This document shows, piece by piece, positions 34,672 through 42,067 of a stretch of 64,000 nucleotides of DNA. Source of the stretch: CAVALG01 sp963630555 (lineage in GTDB: Bacteria > Bacillota > Clostridia > Oscillospirales > Acutalibacteraceae); contig CAVGND010000004.1 of assembly GCA_963630555.1 (NCBI GenBank), positions 23,252 to 87,251 of the forward strand, read 5' to 3'. The notes under the pieces were generated by a model. That model was given only the letters and a program-made list of their open reading frames with translations, was not told where the DNA came from and made no database searches. The position numbers and the translations under genes are program-made. Each line of letters starts with the position of its first letter. Position 1 is the stretch's first letter.

Positions 34672-35445
34672 TTATTCCGAAATTCGCGATACCGAAACGG
34701 TTTTTCCGGTTGTCGGGTCAATGTTAAAAAGTACCCCGTGCAACCGAGCCTCACCCTCGGCATTTTTAAAATGGCTCGGCAATTTATCCCTCATTCTTTT
34801 TATAATTATGCTTTTTTCAACACCCAAAACCGAATCGGTCACACCGGTCATACCTATGTCGGTAATGTAACCCGTCCCGTTTTGAAGAATACGGTCGTCC
34901 GCCGTCTGAACATGTGTGTGCGTGCCGAAAACAGCCGAAACGCGACCGTCAAGATAAAAACCCATAGCGCATTTTTCAGAGGTCGCCTCGGCGTGAAAAT
35001 CAGCCACAATGATCTTTATTCCGTCATTTCGGGCACGGTCAATAAGCCTGTCAAATGTCAAAAACGGATTGTCAAGCGCGTCCATATACACAGTACCGCA
35101 TACATTAAGCACCGCCGCGCGGTACTTACCCAAATCAACAACCGCATACCCCTTCCCGGGTACGGTTTCGGGGTAGTTTTGGGGCCGTAAAAGCATATCG
35201 TTACCGTCAAGCAAATCGTAAATTTCGCGGCGGCGCAAAGTGTGGTTTCCGCCCGTTATTACATCTGCGCCCGCGGCAAAAATACTGTCGGCACTTGAGG
35301 GAAGAATACCGTTCCCTTCAGCCGAGTTTTCACCGTTTACTATACATAAATCAACATTTAACCTGTCCTTTAATCGGGGCAGTTTTTTTAAAATCGCACG
35401 GCAGCCGGCGTCCCCGACCACATCGCCTATACACAATACATTCAT
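34672..35445 (-). CDS. ymdB: YmdB-family metallophosphoesterase (2',3'-cyclic nucleotide phosphodiesterase)
   Basis: About 257 residues, TIGR00282/YmdB family, a dinuclear-metal phosphodiesterase that affects stationary-phase behaviour in Bacillus. Metal-binding motifs: VLCIGDVVGDAGCRAI at the start, CIVNGENSAEGNGI, VITGGNHTLRRREIYD, VADFHAEATSEKCAMG and VFGTHTHVQTADDRIL. Met 35445 is chosen because the GDxxG motif follows at once and GGGAGAA lies upstream; a longer frame reaching 35583 would run into the recombinase region and has no homology. It is read from a good promoter at 35480-35508 and starts the ymdB-SBP-Asp23-fakA-recG run. Confidence 0.93.
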   Translation of the reverse strand: MNVLCIGDVVGDAGCRAILKKLPRLKDRLNVDLCIVNGENSAEGNGILPSSADSIFAAGADVITGGNHTLRRREIYDLLDGNDMLLRPQNYPETVPGKGYAVVDLGKYRAAVLNVCGTVYMDALDNPFLTFDRLIDRARNDGIKIIVADFHAEATSEKCAMGFYLDGRVSAVFGTHTHVQTADDRILQNGTGYITDIGMTGVTDSVLGVEKSIIIKRMRDKLPSHFKNAEGEARLHGVLFNIDPTTGKTVSVSRISE

Positions 35446-35479
35446 AAAAGTACATTCTCCCAATCTTTCAAACAATACA

Positions 35480-35508
35480 ATTATACAATACCGAAACCCG
35501 CATTTCAA
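35480..35508 (-). promoter_or_regulatory. Sigma-A promoter of ymdB
   Basis: Minus strand: TTGAAA (35508-35503), 17 bp, TATAAT (35485-35480). About 30 bases ahead of the ymdB start. Confidence 0.85.
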
Positions 35509-35552
35509 TATTTTTTGATGCGGTTGTAAAATAAACCTTGGGTGATGAAAAA

Positions 35553-36395
35553 ATGGAAAGTCAAATTTTAAGCGTGGCGACAATTGCCGCCTTTAAAGAG
35601 CATTTGATTTTAGCCGAGCGCAGCGGGGCTACGGTTGAAAAATATATCCGTGATGTTAAAGCGTTTTCGGTATATACGCAAAACAGTGCCATTACAAAAG
35701 AAACCGTTATTGCATACAAGAAGCATTTGCAAGAGAACTACGCAGTGCGGAGCGTAAATTCTATGCTTGCAAGCATCAACAGTTTGTTTTCATTTTTAGG
35801 CTGGCACGATTTAAGGGTGAAGTCGCTGAAACTTCAACAGCAGGTGTTCTGCCCCGAAGAAAAGGAACTGACAAAAGCGGAATACACTCGGCTTTGCCGA
35901 ACGGCGAAGTGCCGGCACAATGAACGGCTTAATCTTATTTTGCAAACAATTTGCGGAACGGGTATTCGTGTAAGCGAACTGCAATTTATAACGGTTGAGG
36001 CGGTAAAAAACGGCGAAGCGGTTGTAAACTGCAAAGCGAAAACACGGTCGGTGTTTATCGTAAAGGAACTAAAACAAAAATTGCTCCGCTACGCAGCGGA
36101 GCAAGGAATAAAAAGCGGTATGATTTTTGTGACAAGGACAGGCAAGCCAATAAGCCGCACAAACATTTGGCGGGAAATGAAAGCATTGTGTGAAGAAGCA
36201 AATGTAAACTCACAAAAGGTGTTTCCGCATAACCTGCGCCATTTGTTCGCCCGTGTGTTTTACGGGATTGAAAAGGACATCGCCAAGCTTGCAGATATTC
36301 TCGGTCATTCAAGCATAAACACAACACGAATTTACATAATCTCCACCGGCACGGAACACCGCCGCCGTATGGAAAATATGCATTTGATTTTATAA
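35553..36395 (+). CDS. Tyrosine recombinase (probable inversion/switch recombinase)
   Basis: 280-residue tyrosine recombinase of the XerC/XerD/phage-integrase type. It has an N-terminal SAM-like core-binding domain (residues about 10-88) and a catalytic domain with Arg139 (CGTGIRVSEL), a beta-hairpin Lys around 163, His226 and Arg229 (HNLRH), His252 (LGHSSINTT) and Tyr261 (RIYI). All five catalytic residues are present, so it should be active. ATG 35553 with GGTGATG upstream. It is directly followed by a 25-bp inverted repeat bounding a promoter, so it most likely inverts that segment. Residues 16-43 are encoded by 83 bp that recur with one mismatch at 62836-62918, in a chimeric ORF next to a mobile element; it may thus derive from such an element. 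Confidence 0.9.
   Translation: MESQILSVATIAAFKEHLILAERSGATVEKYIRDVKAFSVYTQNSAITKETVIAYKKHLQENYAVRSVNSMLASINSLFSFLGWHDLRVKSLKLQQQVFCPEEKELTKAEYTRLCRTAKCRHNERLNLILQTICGTGIRVSELQFITVEAVKNGEAVVNCKAKTRSVFIVKELKQKLLRYAAEQGIKSGMIFVTRTGKPISRTNIWREMKALCEEANVNSQKVFPHNLRHLFARVFYGIEKDIAKLADILGHSSINTTRIYIISTGTEHRRRMENMHLIL
35598..35680 (+). repeat. 83-bp segment duplicated at 62836-62918
   Basis: 82 of 83 bases match the copy at 62836-62918 in the same orientation (27238 bp apart). It encodes residues 16-43 of the recombinase; sequence outside diverges. Confidence 0.95.
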
Positions 36396-36406
36396 AAAAC
36401 TGACAT

Positions 36407-36430
36407 AAAAAATACCGCCCGACGGCGGTA
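36407..36430 (-). terminator. Terminator facing the leftward promoter, at the recombinase 3' end
   Basis: TACCGCC (36413-36419) / GGCGGTA (36424-36430), loop CGAC; on the minus strand it is followed by TTTTTT (36412-36407). It would stop a leftward transcript from the promoter at 36503-36530 before it becomes antisense to the recombinase. On the plus strand the A-rich flank makes it a weaker terminator for the recombinase gene. Confidence 0.8.
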
Positions 36431-36435
36431 AAATT

Positions 36436-36460
36436 ACATAATCAGCATTATGTTGTATTT
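36436..36460 (+). repeat. Left inverted repeat / recombination site of the invertible segment
   Basis: 25 bp identical to the reverse complement of 36690-36714. Core ACATAAT-CAGC-ATTATGT, then TGTATTT. The central bases are asymmetric (CAGC here, GCTG in the right site), which fixes inverted orientation. The outer left arm (AAAATT) does not match the right site's outer arm. Confidence 0.95.
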
Positions 36461-36502
36461 TAATTTTATGAGCCTCGCCCACAAAATTACTTACTACCTA
36501 AA

Positions 36503-36530
36503 AGTATACTACAAAACACAAAAAAGTCAA
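36503..36530 (-). promoter_or_regulatory. Sigma-A promoter inside the invertible segment, pointing away from the LRR gene
   Basis: Minus strand: TTGACT (36530-36525), 16 bp, TATACT (36508-36503). Predicted start near 36496. After inversion it would read rightwards, starting near 36655. Confidence 0.82.
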
Positions 36531-36591
36531 TGCTTTTTACATAAATATGTAAAATTAAGTCTTTAATTATTAAATATATGCATAATCAACC

Positions 36592-36639
36592 AAGCCCTTT
36601 TACAAGCGTTTTAAAAAAAATTGAAAGGGCTTTGTTTCC
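36592..36639 (+). terminator. Terminator-like hairpin inside the invertible segment
   Basis: AAGCCCTTT (36592-36600) and AAAGGGCTT (36624-36632), perfect 9 bp with a 23-base loop, followed by TGTTTCC. In this orientation it separates the recombinase side from the LRR gene; after inversion it would sit upstream of the promoter. Confidence 0.65.
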
Positions 36640-36689
36640 TGTACCTATTTTTCAACTACATAATATGCAACCGCTGCTTTCGCAATTAC

Positions 36690-36721
36690 AAATACAACAT
36701 AATGCTGATTATGTTGTATTT
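36690..36721 (+). repeat. Right inverted repeat / recombination site
   Basis: 36690-36714 is the reverse complement of 36436-36460. The full site is a 14-4-14 palindrome (arms AAATACAACATAAT and ATTATGTTGTATTT). It can also be read as two 13-bp arms around a 6-bp centre TGCTGA, like Xer/dif sites; the arm TTATGTTGTAT resembles the XerD half of Firmicute dif. Confidence 0.93.
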
Positions 36722-36754
36722 AGGCGAATTACAAAAATTAGAGGAGGAAATGAA

Positions 36755-39700
36755 TTGAAAACAAAGTCATTAAAGAAAATTGTCTCGTTCATTGTTGCAG
36801 TCAGTTTGGTCATCACCCTGTTTGCCGGTGCGCCCACGGGAGTGTTTGATATCACCGCAAGTGCGGAAACAGCGAACGGTACGACAGGTGTATGTGATTG
36901 GACTGTTAAGGATGACACCATTGTCATCAGTGGCGGAGGAAATATGGGTGATAACCTGTATAAGTCACTTGGTTCGGCATGCAATGAAATTACAACGGTA
37001 ATTGTTGAAAACGGTGTAACTTCAATAGGCGACTCTGCTTTCCGCGGATGCAGTAAAATTGTAAATGTAACTCTGCCTTTAAGCATAACAAGTATAGGCG
37101 ACTACGCATTTTACGGTTGCAGCGAATTGAAGAGTATTGTAATGCTTGAAAATGTCGAAAGTATAGGTAATTATGCATTTTATAATTGCTCTGCTTTAAC
37201 GGATATAACAATACCAGACAGTGTTAAATCAATAGGCGATTATGCATTTTATTTTTCGGGATTTTATATGAATGAGAACAACCGCATTAACGGCTCGCTT
37301 TACATAAATAATCATTTGATTAATGTAAAACCGGATGCAGTCAGCGGCAGTTATGAAGTTCTTCCCGGAACCAAAAGCATTGCTGAAAGTGCCTTTGCAA
37401 GATGTGAAGGTATTACGGATATAACGATACCCGACAGCGTAGTCGGCATAGGTAATTCCGCGTTTTATGATTGCAAAGGTCTTGTAAATATAAATGTCAC
37501 TGATAATAACAATGATTACTGTTCTGTTGACGGCGTGCTCTACAACAAGGATAAAACAGTGTTAATTAAATGCGGTGCAAGTAAAACCGGCGAAGTGATT
37601 ATGCCCGATAGCGTAACCGAAATTAAAGCATTAGGATTTTCGGACTGTACAGGAATTAAAAGCGTCAAAATAACAAATAATGTATGGAATATTGGCAGTC
37701 TTGCATTTGCAGAATGTAAAGGACTTGAGAGTTTAACAATACCGGACGGTATTATAAGGATAGGCAAAGACGCATTTAGAAATTGTAATATTAAAGAATT
37801 GATAATAGATGACGGTTCAAAAACAGTAACTTCGACAATGGTCGTTTGCAAAGATACACTTGAAAAGTTAACTATACCGGACAGCGTGGCAAGTATAGCC
37901 GATGGCGCTATATCCGGATTATCACAATTATCCGAAATAAATCTGGGTGAAGGCAATAAAAACTATTGCTTAATTGACGGTGTGCTCTATGATATTGAAA
38001 AGGAAAAAATAATATGTTGTCCCATAAACAAAACCGGTAAGGTTACAATACCCGATACGGTTAAAGCCATACCAAGCGAAACTTTTTCCAACTGTGAAAA
38101 AATAACATCTGTGGAAATACCGGACAGCGTTACCGAAATAGCATCGGATGCTTTTTCTGGGTGTAAAGAAATAAAAGAACTAATAATAGCGGACGGCTCA
38201 AAAACCATTACCGCAAAAATGATCATCTGCAAAGATACGGTTGAAAAGATAACTATACCCGATAGTGTTACAAGTATAGAAAGTTCGGCGTTTACAGATT
38301 GCGTCAAACTATCGGAAATTAATGTGAAAGATAATAATACCACTTATTGTTCCAAAGACGGTGTCCTTTACAATAAAGATATGACGGAATTGATAAAATG
38401 CCCCGCATATATGGGAAAAACGGAGGAATTTAAAATCCCCGACAGCGTAACTTCCATAAACGACTATGCCTTTGAGGGATGTACCGAAATTACAAATATA
38501 ATAATACCGAGCGGTATTAATAAGATAGGTAACAGTGCTTTTGCAGGCTGCGAAAAAATAGTTGAAACAGAAATTCCAAACACTGTAACCGTAATAGGCA
38601 ACAATACTTTCTCAGGCTGTAAAAAACTTAAAAACATAAAAATACCGGATACCGTTACGGTTATAAGCGACAATGCGTTTAAGGACTGCAGCTCATTAGA
38701 GGGAATTACTATACCGTCCGGCACAACCACCATAGGAGCCAATGCATTTACAGGTTGTGCCGCGTTAACAGCGGTATCCGTACCTGATGCCGTAACAAAA
38801 ATAGGAAAGGGTGCTTTTGGCGGCTGTGCCAAACTTGCAACGGTAACAATGTCGGGAAATATTGAAGATATTGGTGCAGATGCATTTAAAAATTGCCCTG
38901 TTTCCGAACTAATAATAACAGGAACGCCCGAAGCCTTAACAGCCGATATGATTATTTGCAGAAACACGCTTGAAAAAGTAACAATACCGGACGGCGTAAA
39001 AACAATTGACAAGGAAGCGTTTAAACAGTGCTATTCTCTTAAAACAGTGACCCTACCCAACAGCGTTACGACTATCGGTGAATCTGCGTTCTTGTCATGT
39101 GTTTCTTTAACGGATGTAAACATTCCCACCGGTGTTACGGAAATACCGCCGTATGCTTTTTACGGTTGCGCAAAAATTGCTGATATAGACATACCGTCTA
39201 CCGTAACCGAATTAGGCGATTACTCTTTCTACGGTTGTACAGGTCTTACCGAAGTAACCATACCGAGCGGAGTGAAAAATATCACCTCTCATGTGTTCAG
39301 CAAATGTGTAAACATTGTAAAAATCACAATACCGGACAGCGTTAACAGTATAGGCGTTGCAGCGTTTGAGGGATGCAGTCCCTTACTAACTATAACGGCC
39401 GCGGAAAACAGCACGGCGCATAAATACGCAGTAGAAAATAATATTAAATATGAGTTGATTGAGCCTGTGACAGTAGAGGGTGACGATAAAAACATAACAA
39501 TATTAACCGACAGCAGCGTTATTCCGTCGGAGGGCGTGTCGCTTTCAACCGAAAAGATCGAAAACATAGACGAAAAGTATGAAGCCGAACTTAAAAACCT
39601 CGGTGCAGAGAAATTTACGGCATATAACATTGACCTTATGAAAGCCGGGGCTAAAATTCAGCCCGACGGCAAGGTTACCGTAAGCATTGCAGTGCCCGAC

Positions 39701-40045
39701 GGTATGGACGGCGCAAAATGCAAGGTCTACCGTGCGGAAAGCGACGGCACACTGACCGATATGAAGGCAAGTTTAAATGACGGTAAACTTACTTTCACAA
39801 CCGATCATTTCAGCCTTTATATAATTACGCAGTCCGCCGTTAAACTCGGCGACGTAGACGGTGACGGCGGGGTTACCATAAAAGACGCAATCGCCATTCT
39901 TCGGCACAATGCCGAGGTGGAATTGCTGACAGGCTCGCAAATTATCGCCGGCGACCTTAACGGCGACGGATCGGTCAATACAAAAGACGCCATACTGATT
40001 CTTCAATATGACGCACAGATTATAGAAAAATTTCCGATAGAATAA
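36755..40045 (+). CDS. Secreted BspA-like leucine-rich repeat protein with C-terminal dockerin
   Basis: Surface or secreted protein of about 1096 residues. It has a Sec signal peptide (KKIVSFIVAVSLVITLF, cleavage after ASA near residue 37), then some 900 residues of LRR_5/BspA-type repeats built on IPDSVTSIGDYAFYGCS-like units. Larger modules recur with YCSVDGVLYNKD and KELIIDDGSKTVTS. A beta-rich spacer follows, then a type I dockerin (1029-1096) with two calcium loops, DVDGDGGVTIKD and DLNGDGSVNTKD. The start is TTG 36755, 7 bases after GGAGG; an in-frame ATG at 36578 would put the invertible site in the coding region and has no signal peptide. No LPXTG motif. BspA-type repeats mediate adhesion in other bacteria; here attachment would be through a cohesin. 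Its only visible promoter currently points away. Confidence 0.92.
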   Translation: MKTKSLKKIVSFIVAVSLVITLFAGAPTGVFDITASAETANGTTGVCDWTVKDDTIVISGGGNMGDNLYKSLGSACNEITTVIVENGVTSIGDSAFRGCSKIVNVTLPLSITSIGDYAFYGCSELKSIVMLENVESIGNYAFYNCSALTDITIPDSVKSIGDYAFYFSGFYMNENNRINGSLYINNHLINVKPDAVSGSYEVLPGTKSIAESAFARCEGITDITIPDSVVGIGNSAFYDCKGLVNINVTDNNNDYCSVDGVLYNKDKTVLIKCGASKTGEVIMPDSVTEIKALGFSDCTGIKSVKITNNVWNIGSLAFAECKGLESLTIPDGIIRIGKDAFRNCNIKELIIDDGSKTVTSTMVVCKDTLEKLTIPDSVASIADGAISGLSQLSEINLGEGNKNYCLIDGVLYDIEKEKIICCPINKTGKVTIPDTVKAIPSETFSNCEKITSVEIPDSVTEIASDAFSGCKEIKELIIADGSKTITAKMIICKDTVEKITIPDSVTSIESSAFTDCVKLSEINVKDNNTTYCSKDGVLYNKDMTELIKCPAYMGKTEEFKIPDSVTSINDYAFEGCTEITNIIIPSGINKIGNSAFAGCEKIVETEIPNTVTVIGNNTFSGCKKLKNIKIPDTVTVISDNAFKDCSSLEGITIPSGTTTIGANAFTGCAALTAVSVPDAVTKIGKGAFGGCAKLATVTMSGNIEDIGADAFKNCPVSELIITGTPEALTADMIICRNTLEKVTIPDGVKTIDKEAFKQCYSLKTVTLPNSVTTIGESAFLSCVSLTDVNIPTGVTEIPPYAFYGCAKIADIDIPSTVTELGDYSFYGCTGLTEVTIPSGVKNITSHVFSKCVNIVKITIPDSVNSIGVAAFEGCSPLLTITAAENSTAHKYAVENNIKYELIEPVTVEGDDKNITILTDSSVIPSEGVSLSTEKIENIDEKYEAELKNLGAEKFTAYNIDLMKAGAKIQPDGKVTVSIAVPDGMDGAKCKVYRAESDGTLTDMKASLNDGKLTFTTDHFSLYIITQSAVKLGDVDGDGGVTIKDAIAILRHNAEVELLTGSQIIAGDLNGDGSVNTKDAILILQYDAQIIEKFPIE

Positions 40046-40049
40046 ATTT

Positions 40050-40080
40050 AACCCCCGAAACAGCATTGTTTCGGGGGTTG
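40050..40080 (+). terminator. Strong terminator after the LRR-dockerin gene
   Basis: Perfect 13-bp stem AACCCCCGAAACA (40050-40062) / TGTTTCGGGGGTT (40067-40079), 4-base loop, followed by GTT. Confidence 0.9.
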
Positions 40081-40133
40081 TTAAAACTTAGATAAAATCT
40101 ACCTTTTCGGAAGTGTGATAAATTACCTAAAGT

Positions 40134-40169
40134 AAAAGACAGCAAGCATCATTGAATGTTTGCTGTCTT
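40134..40169 (-). terminator. Terminator of the tRNA-Leu gene
   Basis: Stem AAAGACAGCAA (40135-40145) / TTGCTGTCTTT (40160-40170), perfect, beginning right at the end of the CCA on the minus strand and followed by TTACTTT. Confidence 0.85.
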
Positions 40170-40256
40170 TGGTGCCGGTGGTGGGACTTGAACCCACACG
40201 GTATCGCTACCAACGGATTTTGAGTCCGCCTCGTCTGCCAATTCCAACACACCGGC
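40170..40256 (-). tRNA. tRNA-Leu (anticodon CAA), CCA encoded
   Basis: 87 bases on the minus strand including an encoded CCA (40172-40170). Acceptor stem GCCGGTG/CACCGGC is perfect. D-loop TTGGCAGAC, anticodon stem GCGGA/TCCGT around loop CTCAAAA, giving anticodon CAA for UUG codons. The long variable arm (TGGTAGCGATACCG region) is the class II mark of tRNA-Leu, and the T-loop is GGTTCAAGTCC. It stands alone, with its own terminator. Confidence 0.96.
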
Positions 40257-40387
40257 ATTTATGAACATTCATTATTATACACTTTGCGGCGTAATATGTC
40301 AACAATTTTATTTTATATTTTCCCGTCATTAATCATATTTTCGGCAAATCAAATCCCACACCGCGGTTTTTGCCGTTCGGGCATAAG

Positions 40388-40430
40388 AGATTCGCCTCTC
40401 TGCGGCTTAAAGCCGCAGAGAGGCGAATCT
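40388..40430. repeat. 43-bp near-perfect palindrome (intergenic repeat element)
   Basis: 21-bp arms perfectly complementary around one central base: AGATTCGCCTCTCTGCGGCT on the left (first 20 bases) and its complement on the right. No T tract follows on either strand. Translations on both strands read DSPLCG(L/F)KPQRGES, which are shadows of the palindrome. It lies between pgm and tRNA-Leu; 40257-40445 otherwise holds no gene. Confidence 0.9.
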
Positions 40431-40445
40431 GATTTTATAAATTTG

Positions 40446-41954
40446 TCACATATTTCTTGCTTCAAACGGTGAAATGTCAAGTTTATCGCACTTTTCAAAG
40501 AAGGGTTTAATTGTTTTAAGAATTTCGGACACGCCGCCTTCGCGGTCACTTTCAACATTCATCGGCATTATCGGGTCGTGAACGCTCATTCTTAAAAGCA
40601 CCCAGCCGCCGTTATCGGAAACGCGGATGCCTTCGCGGTTATCATCGGCAATTTTCCACCCTTCACGGTTTTTAAAGAATTTTTCAAATTCCGTTATTAC
40701 CTTTGCACCGTACTCCTTAAAATCGTCACATGTAATATTAAATCGCAGTTCATCCGACTCTTTGGGGCATTTGAGTTTTGAAATAAGGTCTTCAATCGAC
40801 CTGCCCTGCTCTTTCATTTGCGCCGCTTTTATAATAATCCGGGTCATCAGATAAGCGCCGTCATCAAGAAAATAATTATCTTTAAGCGCGGCGTGACCCG
40901 AAGTTTCGATTGCAAGCGGAGCGTCGATCCCGTCCGCGCAAAGGCGCTGCGCCTCGTTAATAACGTTTTTATATCCGCGTTTAAACCTGTGGTGATGGCA
41001 TCCGAGTTCCTTTTCAATAAATTCTTTAAGTCCGTCGCTTGTTACGCTGTCGGTAACAATGGTTGCGTTCGGGTGATCTTCAACCGTGATTGCGGCTGCA
41101 AGCGCAATAAGTCGGTTGCGATTTATCTCATCGCCATTAGCGTCAACACAGCCTGCACGGTCAACATCGGTATCAAAAATAACGCCGAGTTCCGCGCCGG
41201 AATTAAGAACTGCGTTCCTAATACTTTCCATTGCGCCCTTATCCTCGGGGTTTGGGATATGATTCGGGAATCTGCCGTCCGGTTCAAGGCAAACCGACCC
41301 CGAAGTATCCGCACCGAGCGCGGCAAGCACATCGGTTGCGTAAAATCCGCCGGCACCGTTGCCTGCGTCAACCACTATGTGGAAGCCGTTTAGAGGCTTG
41401 TCCGCTTTGGATTTACCAAGCGCTTTGCATATCATATCGCAAAGGATGTCGGCATAATCTTTCATAAAATCAATTTTTTGGACTTTACCCGGGGCTGCCG
41501 AACTTATATCGCCGCAACTCTCGGCATAGCCGATTATACGAACGATATCCTCAGAATCAAGTCCGCCGCCGGGCAAAAAGAATTTTAGGCCGTTACGGTC
41601 CGCCGGATGATGCGACGCAGTTATCTGAACAGCGGCGTCGGCATTTGTTTTGACCGTTGTCATAAACATAGCCGGCGTAGACGCCAGGCCGCAGTCAAGC
41701 ACCGACACTCCGCTTGATGTAAGCGCAGCGATAACCGCCGCGGATATTTCGTCCGCCGTTATGCGTGAATCGTGCCCTACGGCTACCGTCAAATCATTTG
41801 CCTTCCGCCCGAGTTTATCGGTTAGATAAACGACAAATCCTTTTGTAATATCCGTTACCGCTTCCCTTGTCAACTCAACTTTTTTACCGAATATATCGGA
41901 GGCGCAGCCGCGTATATCGGTTCCGCTTTTCAAATGCTTATAATTTTTAATCAT
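40446..41954 (-). CDS. manB: Phosphomannomutase/phosphoglucomutase
   Basis: Alpha-phosphohexomutase of 502 residues related to AlgC/ManB, converting mannose-6-phosphate or glucose-6-phosphate to the 1-phosphate for nucleotide-sugar synthesis. Motifs: SGTDIRGCASD near the N-terminus, AVGHDSRITADEI, the phosphoserine loop QITASHHPADRNGLKFF, metal loop VIFDTDVDRAGCVD, the sugar-recognition loop LAIETSGHAALKDNYFLDDG, and a C-terminal domain. The C-terminal phosphate-binding motif is modified (NREGIRVSDNGGWVLLRMSV rather than RPSGTEP). Sugar specificity is not decided by the sequence. It follows the LUD-domain gene by 113 bp. Confidence 0.9.
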   Translation of the reverse strand: MIKNYKHLKSGTDIRGCASDIFGKKVELTREAVTDITKGFVVYLTDKLGRKANDLTVAVGHDSRITADEISAAVIAALTSSGVSVLDCGLASTPAMFMTTVKTNADAAVQITASHHPADRNGLKFFLPGGGLDSEDIVRIIGYAESCGDISSAAPGKVQKIDFMKDYADILCDMICKALGKSKADKPLNGFHIVVDAGNGAGGFYATDVLAALGADTSGSVCLEPDGRFPNHIPNPEDKGAMESIRNAVLNSGAELGVIFDTDVDRAGCVDANGDEINRNRLIALAAAITVEDHPNATIVTDSVTSDGLKEFIEKELGCHHHRFKRGYKNVINEAQRLCADGIDAPLAIETSGHAALKDNYFLDDGAYLMTRIIIKAAQMKEQGRSIEDLISKLKCPKESDELRFNITCDDFKEYGAKVITEFEKFFKNREGWKIADDNREGIRVSDNGGWVLLRMSVHDPIMPMNVESDREGGVSEILKTIKPFFEKCDKLDISPFEARNM

Positions 41955-42067
41955 AGATTTTCACCCGTCCCAACCGTTATTTTTGCAAAAGTTTTGCACA
42001 CACAAGCGCATACACATTACGCATATTTCGATTCATATAACCGAAAAATCAATGCGTACATTCACCA

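Larger units (their letters stand above)
36461..36689. other. Putative invertible promoter segment (229 bp), present in OFF orientation
   Basis: AT-rich segment between the inverted repeats. It contains a leftward sigma-A promoter (36503-36530) and a terminator-like hairpin (36592-36632), and no convincing rightward promoter. Inversion would place the promoter about 100 bases ahead of the LRR gene's ribosome site. No real gene lies inside. Confidence 0.8.

Noticed and set aside
34656..34763. N-terminal extension of the binding lipoprotein
   Set aside because: It overlaps ymdB and precedes a clear lipoprotein signal; the internal Met with GGGGTG upstream is the sensible start.
36578..36754. 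Longer N-terminus for the LRR protein from ATG 36578
   Set aside because: It would translate the recombination site, lacks a ribosome site and would bury the signal peptide; the TTG at 36755 follows GGAGG by 7 bases.
40284..40558. Short ORFs on both strands containing DSPLCG-KPQRGES
   Set aside because: They are translations of the 43-bp palindrome and run into pgm; no ribosome sites.
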